From Massilia sp. Root335 (GTDB lineage: Bacteria; Pseudomonadota; Gammaproteobacteria; Burkholderiales; Burkholderiaceae_D), in NCBI RefSeq assembly GCF_001425685.1, contig NZ_LMCY01000036.1, positions 61,726 to 98,243 on the forward strand: DNA of 36,518 bases. Direction: 5' to 3'. Positions 15,922 to 22,905 of this stretch are shown here, one piece after another. The position numbers and the translations under genes were made by a program. The notes under the pieces were generated by a model. The model was not told the origin of the DNA. It saw nothing but the letters and a program-made list of their open reading frames with translations, and did not search any database. The first letter of the stretch is position 1. Each line of letters begins with the position of its first letter.

Positions 15922-17433
15922 TTACATCCCGGGCGCCTTGCAATACCCGGCAATGAACTCCGCATGGCCGGGCATGAAGTCCACGCATTTGCCGATCACG
16001 TCCGCCACGCTGTCCATGTATTCTTGTATCCCCTGTTCCGATTGCACATCGACCAGCGGGTGGTAAGCCTGGGGGTGGATGTTCTGGCCGATCAGCACCT
16101 GGCGCCAGCCGACCTCCGTGAACAGCTCGTTGTCGACGCGGCGCAGGCGGCCGTGCGTGCGGTACAGGTCGATCTTTTCGCGCAGCGTGGCCGGGATCTC
16201 CATGTGCGCGCAGGCGCGCCAGAACGCGGCGTCGTCGCGCTGGTTGGCGTAGTAGTGCAGGATGATGAAGTCGCGGGTGCGCTCGTAATGGAAGCGCGAC
16301 AGGCGGTTGAACGCGTCCACGTCCGGCTGGCTGAAGCCCTGGTCCGGGAAATAATCGAGCAGGCGCTGGATCGCATCCTGGATCATGTGGATGCTCGTCG
16401 ATTCGATCGGCTCCAGGAAACCGCTCGACAGGCCGATCGCCACCACGTTCTTGTCCCACGCCTTCTTGCGCATGCCGGTCGTGAAGCGGATCGGACGCGG
16501 ATCTGCGAGCGGCTTGCCGTCCAGGTTCGCCAGCAGCACGGCCGCGGCCTCGTCGTCGCTGATGAAGCGGCTGCAGTACACGTGGCCGTTGCCGATGCGG
16601 TTCTGCAGCGGGATGCGCCACTGCCAGCCCGATTGATGCGCGGTGGCGCGCGTGTACGGCGTGATCTCGGACACGGATTCGCACGGGACGGCCAGCGCGC
16701 GGTCGCACGGCAGCCAGTGCGTCCAGTCCTCGTAGCCGGCCTGCAGGGTCTGCTCGATCAGCAGGCCGCGGAAGCCCGAGCAGTCGATGAACAGGTCGCC
16801 CTCGATCCGGTCGCCGTTTTCCATCACGACGGCGTCCACGTGGCCGTCGCCGGCGCGCTGCGTCGCGCGCACGATCTTGCCTTCGATGCGCTCGACGCCG
16901 CGGCTTTCCGACAGCTTGCGCAGGTGGCGCGCGTACAGGCCGGCGTCGAAGTGGTAGGCGTAGGTGATCTCGGCCAGCGGCGAATTGCCCAGGTCCGTGC
17001 GCGGCAGCATGAACTTGTTGGCGCGCGCGGCCGCGCGCGTGATCGAATAATCGGCCAGGTCGCGCGCGCGGCCCAGGGCGTGCATCTTGTGCCAGTACTG
17101 CTCGAAGCCGACCATCCACAGGTCCTGGCCCAGGCGCCCGAAGCCGTGCATGTAGCGGTCGCCCAGGCGGCCCCAGTTCACGAACTCGACGCCGAGCTTG
17201 AAGGTGCCGTTGGTGGCTTTCAAGAACTCGGCCTCGTCGATGCCGGCGACGGTATTGAAGCGCTGGATCATCGGGATCGTGGCCTCGCCCACGCCGACGA
17301 TGCCGATTTCGTCGGACTCGACGAGGCGGATGCGGTAGCGGCCGCGCAGCGCGGTGGCCAGGGCGGTGGCGGTCATCCAGCCGGCGGTGCCGCCGCCGAC
17401 GATGACGATGGTGTTCAGGTGAGGTACTTGCAT
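15922..17433 (-). CDS. Flavin-dependent tryptophan-halogenase homologue
   Basis: FADH2-dependent halogenase fold, 503 aa. The FAD-binding motif VIVGGGTAGWMTATAL starts at residue 10. The catalytic lysine is K79 in NGTFKLGVEF, matching K79 of PrnA/RebH. The halogenase-specific WxWxIP motif is WQWRIP (270-275), and the active-site glutamate is E344 in LEPIESTS (PrnA E346). The ATG at 17433 is chosen because it reproduces the family numbering; an ATG at 17460 would add nine residues. Relatives near TonB receptors occur in Xanthomonas and Caulobacter, and some (BrvH, Xanthomonas enzymes) brominate free indole rather than tryptophan, so the substrate here is open. No flavin reductase gene is adjacent. 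A terminator-like hairpin lies just upstream of the start. Confidence 0.92.
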   Translation of the reverse strand: MQVPHLNTIVIVGGGTAGWMTATALATALRGRYRIRLVESDEIGIVGVGEATIPMIQRFNTVAGIDEAEFLKATNGTFKLGVEFVNWGRLGDRYMHGFGRLGQDLWMVGFEQYWHKMHALGRARDLADYSITRAAARANKFMLPRTDLGNSPLAEITYAYHFDAGLYARHLRKLSESRGVERIEGKIVRATQRAGDGHVDAVVMENGDRIEGDLFIDCSGFRGLLIEQTLQAGYEDWTHWLPCDRALAVPCESVSEITPYTRATAHQSGWQWRIPLQNRIGNGHVYCSRFISDDEAAAVLLANLDGKPLADPRPIRFTTGMRKKAWDKNVVAIGLSSGFLEPIESTSIHMIQDAIQRLLDYFPDQGFSQPDVDAFNRLSRFHYERTRDFIILHYYANQRDDAAFWRACAHMEIPATLREKIDLYRTHGRLRRVDNELFTEVGWRQVLIGQNIHPQAYHPLVDVQSEQGIQEYMDSVADVIGKCVDFMPGHAEFIAGYCKAPGM

Positions 17434-17465
17434 GCTCGGTCTCGCCGCTTTACAGGTCATTCATG

Positions 17466-17501
17466 AAAAAACACCCCTGCGGACCAGGGCCGGCAGGGGT
17501 G
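17466..17501 (-). terminator. Rho-independent terminator between second TonB receptor and halogenase
   Basis: On the minus strand CACCCCTGC pairs perfectly with GCAGGGGTG around a 12-base loop and is followed by six T residues (17471-17466). It can end the receptor transcript. It stops 5 bases before the upstream candidate ATG (17460) and 32 before the preferred one (17433), leaving little room for a separate promoter. Confidence 0.8.
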
Positions 17502-17531
17502 CTTATTAAACTGTCGACATTGACAGGATAC

Positions 17532-17612
17532 CGTAGGGTGGGCGGCCTCCGCCCACGCGTGACGTTTGCGTTGTGCCGGCGTCACGCGTGGGCACGGGGT
17601 GCCCACCCTACG
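17532..17612. repeat. 81-bp composite inverted repeat of the CGTAGGGTGGGC family
   Basis: Two 33-bp units face each other across 15 bases. Each unit is CGTAGGGTGGGC, seven variable bases, then GCCCACGCGTGACG. The fixed parts are identical and only the seven bases differ (GGCCTCC against ACCCCGT). Each unit can also fold by itself through GGGC/GCCC. It lies 10 bp past the second receptor stop. Confidence 0.8.
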
Positions 17613-17621
17613 ATAATGCAC

Positions 17622-20489
17622 TTAGAACTTGTAGCTTGCGCCCAGGCTGTAGGTACGGCCGAACGTGATCTTCTCGGCGATTTCGCTCGGGTCCGCCGCA
17701 TAGCGGACGAACGGCGAGTTCGTGAAGTTGTTCACGGCTGCCGTCAGCGACAGGCCCTTCAGCATGGTGTGGTCGCCGAACTCGTAGGTCAGCTGGCCGT
17801 CGACCGTCGTGTTGCCACGGATGAAGGTGAGCTGGTTGTTGTCCTGGAAGTCGCTGATTTCGCCCAGGAAGTCGCTGCGGTGCTTGGCCGCGACCGACGC
17901 ACGGAAACCGTTCGCTTCGTAGTACAGGCGCAGGTTGGTCACCTGGCGCGACAGGCCCGGCAGCGGGATGGTCGACACGCCGCCCGTGTCGATCACGGTC
18001 AGGCCCGTGGTCAGCAGGTTCACCGAGCTCAGGGTGCTCGAGTGGTTGACCTCGACACCGAAGCCGCTCAGGTACTTGGTCAGCATGGCGAACGGCAGCG
18101 ACGCCGTCAGCTCGATACCCTTGATGTTGCCGCCCGTACCGTTGACCGGGGTGTTCAGGATACCGACCGTGGAGCCGGCGAACGGACCCGATGCCGGCAG
18201 CGGGGTCTTGGCGGACAGCAGGCCGGTCGTGGCGAAGTCGACGCTCTTCGGCACCGTCAGCACGTACGTGTCGAGCTTCTTGTAGAAGCCGGCGACGGCG
18301 ACGTAGCCCTTGGCACCGTTGACCGTGAAGTATTTTTCCCACGATACGTCCAGCGCCTTGGCACGGAACGGTTCCAGGTTCGGGTTACCCGCGCTGCCCG
18401 ACAGGATCGGACCGTCGTGGTACGTGTTGTTCAGGCTCACGCCGCCGCCCGGACGCAGGTCGCTCATCTTGGTGCGCGACAGCGTCTTGCCCAGGCCCAG
18501 GCGCAGCATCTGGTCGTGCGGCAGTTCGAAGCCCAGGTTCAGGCTCGGCAGGAAGTCGTTGTACGAATGGTGACCTTGCACGACATAGGCCGGGCAAGCC
18601 TGGCCGGCGACGCCGGCGCACTTGCTCGTGTCGACGACGGTACCGGTCGAGCTCTGGTTCGTGTGGATGTACTGGCCGCCGATGTTGCCGCGGTAGGACA
18701 GGCCGAACAGTTCGCCTTCCAGGTTACCCATCAGGTAGCCGGTCGAGACCTTTTCCGAGACGTCCCAGTTCTTGTCCGTCTGGATCGGCTGGTCGACTTT
18801 CGGCAGCAGCTGGTAGATCGAACCGAGCGAACCGAGCGGGTTCCAGGCGACGACCGGGATGCCCGACTGCGGCGTCACGACGACGTCCGTGCCCGGCACC
18901 GGTGCCGAACCGTACGGACCGGTACCGACGACCAGGTTGCCTTCGTTCTGGTCGCGGTTCTTGCTGCGGTTGGTGCGGTTGAAGCCGAATTCGACGGACG
19001 TCAGCGGACCGAGTTCGAGGTCGTGCTTGGCGGACAGGCGGCCCGACTTGATGTCGTCCGTGGTCACGCCGACGGCGACATAGCCCGCCTGCGGGTTGCC
19101 GGTCAGGCCACCGCCCCAGCCCGCGTGGTCGGTCAGGACGACCTGGCCGCGGTCGGCGTAGTTGAGCGACGTCGTGTAGACCGGGCTCAGGTTGTCCTTG
19201 CCGGTGAAGCCGGTCCAGGAAATCGTGGACAGGTTGGCGGCGTCGCCCGGCTGGCCGGCCGTCGTTTCGTAGCGGCTCGAATCGTGCTTGACCTTGGAGC
19301 CGGACAGGTCGCCCGTCACGGTCCAGCCTTCGTGGCGCAGGCGGCTGTTGATGCCCCAGGAATTCAGGGTGTCGGTCACGGCCTCGATGTGGTTGCGCAC
19401 GTCGCCCTTGAAGTTCGAGCAGGTGCCGGACACGGCCACGCCGTCGACGATGGTCGCGTTGGTCAGCACACCGTTCGGGTCGTACGAACCGGTGCTGCCG
19501 CAGACCGAACCTTCGAGGCCGGTCTTCTTGGTGTTGTCGGTGTTCTTCGAGTGGAACAGGTCGATGGTGGTCAGGAAATCCTTGTTCGGACGGAACTGCA
19601 GGATACCCATCACGCCCTTGTTCGTCTGCGGGTCGCGCTGGACGTCCGTCTTGAAGCCGTTCGGCACGGCCACGTTCTGGCCGTTGTACGTGGCCGAACC
19701 CGGCGAACCGCCCCAGCCGTCGGCCTGGAACTGCTCGGCGCCGGTGTCGTTGAACTTGACCGCGCCCAGGGCCACGCCGATCGTGCGGTTGGCGAACTGG
19801 TCGATGTAGGTCAGGGTGCTGCGGTAGCCGGTGCCGGTCCCGAGACCTTCGTTGTGCTCGCCGAAGCGCATGGTTTTGTAGCCGACGGCGACGGTGCGCT
19901 TGGCGAAGTCCAGCGGCATCACGGTGCGCTGGTCGATCGTCGACGCGATGCCCTGGCCCATCAGGCTGGCGTCCGGCGACTTATAAATGGTGATGGTGCC
20001 CAGCATTTCGGCCGGGTACAGGTCGAACTTGACGCCGCGGCTGTCGCCGGCCGACGCCTGCTCGCGGCCGTTCAGCAGCGTGCCGTTGAAGTCCGGCGAC
20101 AGGCCGCGGACGGAAATCGCGGACGCGCGGCCCGACGACTTGTCGCGCTGCGCCGTCACGCCCGGCAGGCGCGAGATCGACTCGGCCACGGTGGCATCCG
20201 GCAGCTTGCCGATGTCTTCCGCCGAGATCGCCTCGACGATGGAATTCGAATTCTTCTTGATCGAGATCGCCGCTTCGATGCCGCGGCGGATACCGGTCAC
20301 GGTCACCTGGCTGATCGGGTTGCCGTTGGCGTCCGTCGTCTGCACGGCTTGCGTGACGGTGGAATCCTGCGCGTACACATTGGTGCCGAGCGCCGACAAG
20401 AACACGGCGCAACCGGCGGCCACCGGGCTCAGCTTGAATACAAGGGCGCCATTGATATTACGCGCGTGCTTGCCATTAAAAATCTTCAT
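17622..20489 (-). CDS. TonB-dependent outer-membrane receptor, probably for maltodextrins
   Basis: Outer-membrane transporter, 955 aa, TIGR01782-like. A signal peptide (LSPVAAGCAVFLSALGTNVYAQ) is followed by a plug with VTVTGIRRGIEAAI, SAEDIGKLPDATVAESISRLPGV, ISVRGLSPDFNGTLLNGRE and IYKSPDASLMGQGIASTID. The barrel ends in FGRTYSLGASYKF with the terminal Phe typical for BamA recognition. It is longer than the paralogue at 12948-15608, mostly in extracellular-loop regions that carry Cys pairs (SVCGSTG, GTCSN, KCAGVAGQACPA). The ATG at 20489 follows GAGGGGAC; an in-frame extension upstream would contain the promoter, so it is not coding. It is divergent from the amylase operon, as in Caulobacter malA-type loci. 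Confidence 0.92.
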   Translation of the reverse strand: MKIFNGKHARNINGALVFKLSPVAAGCAVFLSALGTNVYAQDSTVTQAVQTTDANGNPISQVTVTGIRRGIEAAISIKKNSNSIVEAISAEDIGKLPDATVAESISRLPGVTAQRDKSSGRASAISVRGLSPDFNGTLLNGREQASAGDSRGVKFDLYPAEMLGTITIYKSPDASLMGQGIASTIDQRTVMPLDFAKRTVAVGYKTMRFGEHNEGLGTGTGYRSTLTYIDQFANRTIGVALGAVKFNDTGAEQFQADGWGGSPGSATYNGQNVAVPNGFKTDVQRDPQTNKGVMGILQFRPNKDFLTTIDLFHSKNTDNTKKTGLEGSVCGSTGSYDPNGVLTNATIVDGVAVSGTCSNFKGDVRNHIEAVTDTLNSWGINSRLRHEGWTVTGDLSGSKVKHDSSRYETTAGQPGDAANLSTISWTGFTGKDNLSPVYTTSLNYADRGQVVLTDHAGWGGGLTGNPQAGYVAVGVTTDDIKSGRLSAKHDLELGPLTSVEFGFNRTNRSKNRDQNEGNLVVGTGPYGSAPVPGTDVVVTPQSGIPVVAWNPLGSLGSIYQLLPKVDQPIQTDKNWDVSEKVSTGYLMGNLEGELFGLSYRGNIGGQYIHTNQSSTGTVVDTSKCAGVAGQACPAYVVQGHHSYNDFLPSLNLGFELPHDQMLRLGLGKTLSRTKMSDLRPGGGVSLNNTYHDGPILSGSAGNPNLEPFRAKALDVSWEKYFTVNGAKGYVAVAGFYKKLDTYVLTVPKSVDFATTGLLSAKTPLPASGPFAGSTVGILNTPVNGTGGNIKGIELTASLPFAMLTKYLSGFGVEVNHSSTLSSVNLLTTGLTVIDTGGVSTIPLPGLSRQVTNLRLYYEANGFRASVAAKHRSDFLGEISDFQDNNQLTFIRGNTTVDGQLTYEFGDHTMLKGLSLTAAVNNFTNSPFVRYAADPSEIAEKITFGRTYSLGASYKF

Positions 20490-20592
20490 TTGTCCCCTCA
20501 AATCATCAGATCTCATTGTTTTCCCGAGGACGACGCGTGAGCCCGCACACGGGAGCCAGAAGCAAACGTTACTTGGACGTTCTGTCAAGGAT

Positions 20593-20620
20593 TCTGTATT
20601 AAAACTAGATCCAGTGTCAA
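20593..20620 (-). promoter_or_regulatory. Promoter of the second TonB receptor gene
   Basis: On the minus strand TTGACA (20620-20615), a 16-bp spacer and TACAGA (20598-20593) lie about 100 bp before the ATG. Sequence and spacing match the promoter at 15710-15737. Confidence 0.65.
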
Positions 20621-20645
20621 CGCAACTTGCTTTCAATTACGGGAA

Positions 20646-20993
20646 TGTAGGAGTTTTACGCCCTTTTGGCTTAAAAACGACTTTTCTCGTTGTATGCGAG
20701 CTACAAACGATACGTACATGCGATGTAGTCGCGCTACAAATTGATTTCTTTGCACCAATATGGCCGTCAAATGCACATTTTTTGTGCAAATCAGCGTAGT
20801 AGCTTTACCGAATGTGGGGATTTGCCAACATTTGATCTTGCAAATCCTTGGGAAATCGGTGTAGCAAAACTAGAGAACAGAAATGTGTCCTGCGTTGCTG
20901 GGCTCAATCGTCTGTAGTATTCTCCAAGCAATAATGTAATAAGCTCATTGCCTTTGAGCAATTATTCGGTCAAATCGATGTAGTTGCGCTACG
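20646..20993. promoter_or_regulatory. AT-rich divergent control region with about six 15-bp operator-like sites
   Basis: The 534-bp gap 20490-21023 has no gene. Its upstream part is clearly richer in A+T than the surrounding genes. Sites of the form TGTAG-N5-CTACA: TGTAGGAGTTTTACG (20646), TGTATGCGAGCTACA (20691), TGTAGTCGCGCTACA (20724), CGTAGTAGCTTTACC (20795, weak), TGTAGCAAAACTAGA (20860, weak) and TGTAGTTGCGCTACG (20979). The 20691 and 20724 sites are centred 78 and 111 bp from the receptor -35. The 20979 site is 30 bp before the amylase ATG. A TGCACA/TGTGCA inverted repeat also lies at 20772-20788. Confidence 0.5.
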
Positions 20994-21023
20994 TCGACAG
21001 ACGCCGCCCGCCCTGGAGACCCC

Positions 21024-22895
21024 ATGTCCGTCCCTGCCCGCTCCCGCATGCACACCGTTCTCGCCAGCCTTTTGCTCGGCGCCGCCCTGCTCACCGGTCC
21101 TGCCGCCGCATCGGCCACGACGCCGGCCGCCATCGACCACATGGATCCGCCGTTCTGGTGGACGGGCATGCACGACCGGCGCCTGCAACTGATGGTGCAC
21201 GGCGCCGCCATCGCCGACCTGGAACCGGCCCTCGCCTATCCCGGCGTGCGCATCGCGGCGGTGACGCGCGTGGCCAACCGCAACTACCTGTTCATCGACC
21301 TGGACATCGCGCCCGACGCGCAGCCGGGCGACGTCGCCATCGAATTCAGGGCGCCGGCGGGCGGCGCGGCGTGGTCCACCCGCTACACCTATCGCCTGCT
21401 GGCGCGCGCGCCGGGGTCGAGCGAACGGCAGGGATTCAATACGGCCGACGCGATCTACCAGCTCATGCCGGACCGCTTCGCCAACGGCGACACGCGCAAC
21501 GACAGCGTGCCGGGCCTCGCCGATAAGCTCGACCGCGCGCTGGGCCACGGCCGCCACGGCGGCGACATCCAGGGCATCATCGACCACCTCGACTACATCG
21601 CCGGCATGGGCTTCACGCAGCTGTGGCCGACGCCGCTCGTGGAAAACGACATGCCGGCCGCGTCCTACCACGGCTACGCCGCCACGGATCATTACAAGAT
21701 CGACCCGCGCTTCGGCAGCAACGAGGATTACGTCCGCCTGTCGCGCGCGGCAAAGCAGCACGGCGTCGGCCTGATCCAGGACGTGGTGCTGTCGCACATC
21801 GGCCTGAATCACTGGTGGATGAAGGACTTGCCGACGCCGGACTGGATCAACCACGACGGCAAATTCGTACCGACGATGCACCACCGCACCGCCGTGCAGG
21901 ACCCGTACGCATCGAAGGAGGACGCCAGCAATTTCACGACGGGCTGGTTCAGTCCCGGCATGCCGGACCTGAACCAGACCAACCCGTTCGTCGCCAACTA
22001 CCTCATCCAGAACAACATCTGGTGGATCGAGTACGCGGGCTTGTCCGGCCTGCGCATCGACACGTTCGGCTATTCGGACGGCGCCTTCCTCGCGCAATAC
22101 ACGCACCGCCTGCTGGCCGAATATCCGCACCTGAACATGGTGGGTGAGGAATGGAGCAAGCTGCCGCCCGTCGTCGCGCACTGGCAGCGCGCCCCGACCT
22201 CCATGCCCAGCCTGATGGACTTCCCGCTGACGGAAGCGATGCGCACGGCGCTGGCCGGGAAAAACGACGGCGACACGTTCAACGACGTATACGAGACCCT
22301 GTCGCTGGACTATCTCTATCCGAATGCCTCGAACCTCGTGCTGTTCGAAGGGAACCACGACATGGCCCGCCTGTACAGCGTCGTCGGCGAAGACCTCGCG
22401 CGCTGGAAGATGGACCTCGCGTTCGTGATGACGATGCCGCGCATCCCGCATTTCTATACCGGCGACGAACTCCTCATGACGAGCACCACCGACCGGCGCG
22501 ACGACAGCAGCTACCGCCGCGACTTCCCCGGCGGCTGGGCCGGCGACAAGGTCAACGCGTTCACGGGCGCGGGCCTCACGCCGCGCCAGCGCGAGGCGCA
22601 GGACTTCGTGAAGAAGCTCGTCAACTGGCGCAAGGGCGCGGACGTCGTCCACCACGGGAAGCTGATGCAGTACGGGCCCGAAAACAATACCTGGGTCTAC
22701 TTCCGCTACGATGCGCATCACAAGGTCATGGTCGCGTTCAACGCCAACGACAAGGAAACCGCGCTGCCGGTCGCGCGCTTCCACGAAATGCTGTCGGGCG
22801 TCGCGGCCGGGACCGACGTGCTCACGGGCCGGCGCTTCGACCTCGCCAGGGAAATCCGGCTGCCGGCGAAATCGGTCGTCATCCTCGACATCTAA
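21024..22895 (+). CDS. Exported GH13 amylase, SusA/cyclomaltodextrinase-like
   Basis: Cleaves maltodextrins or cyclodextrins in the periplasm; 623 aa. A signal peptide (HTVLASLLLGAALLTGPAAASA) is followed by a cyclomaltodextrinase N-domain (about 35-130, starting with the family-typical MDPPFWWTGM). The catalytic barrel has region I DVVLSH (253-258), then HWWMKDLPTPDWINHDGKF as in SusA. Nucleophile is D346 (GLRIDTF), acid/base E375 (VGEEW), and region IV N444-H445-D446. Region I has Ser257 where Asn is nearly invariant in GH13. The ATG at 21024 has GGAG five bases upstream. It is first in a three-gene run and divergent from the TonB receptor. Confidence 0.92.
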   Translation: MSVPARSRMHTVLASLLLGAALLTGPAAASATTPAAIDHMDPPFWWTGMHDRRLQLMVHGAAIADLEPALAYPGVRIAAVTRVANRNYLFIDLDIAPDAQPGDVAIEFRAPAGGAAWSTRYTYRLLARAPGSSERQGFNTADAIYQLMPDRFANGDTRNDSVPGLADKLDRALGHGRHGGDIQGIIDHLDYIAGMGFTQLWPTPLVENDMPAASYHGYAATDHYKIDPRFGSNEDYVRLSRAAKQHGVGLIQDVVLSHIGLNHWWMKDLPTPDWINHDGKFVPTMHHRTAVQDPYASKEDASNFTTGWFSPGMPDLNQTNPFVANYLIQNNIWWIEYAGLSGLRIDTFGYSDGAFLAQYTHRLLAEYPHLNMVGEEWSKLPPVVAHWQRAPTSMPSLMDFPLTEAMRTALAGKNDGDTFNDVYETLSLDYLYPNASNLVLFEGNHDMARLYSVVGEDLARWKMDLAFVMTMPRIPHFYTGDELLMTSTTDRRDDSSYRRDFPGGWAGDKVNAFTGAGLTPRQREAQDFVKKLVNWRKGADVVHHGKLMQYGPENNTWVYFRYDAHHKVMVAFNANDKETALPVARFHEMLSGVAAGTDVLTGRRFDLAREIRLPAKSVVILDI

Positions 22896-22905
22896 TGTTT
22901 GCGAC

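Noticed and set aside
12892..17612. Repeats at 12892-12922 and 17532-17612 as a composite transposon around the receptors and halogenase
   Set aside because: A third copy lies at 5995-6045, none contains a transposase or flanks a target duplication, and they sit after gene ends like other extragenic repeats.
20490..20636. N-terminal extension of the second TonB receptor to 20636
   Set aside because: It would cover the promoter and the GAGGGGAC ribosome site, and the signal peptide starts correctly at 20489.
20772..20788. TGCACA/TGTGCA inverted repeat as a terminator or regulator site
   Set aside because: It is short with a T-rich loop, not followed by a T tract, and has no second copy nearby, so it is mentioned only as a local repeat.
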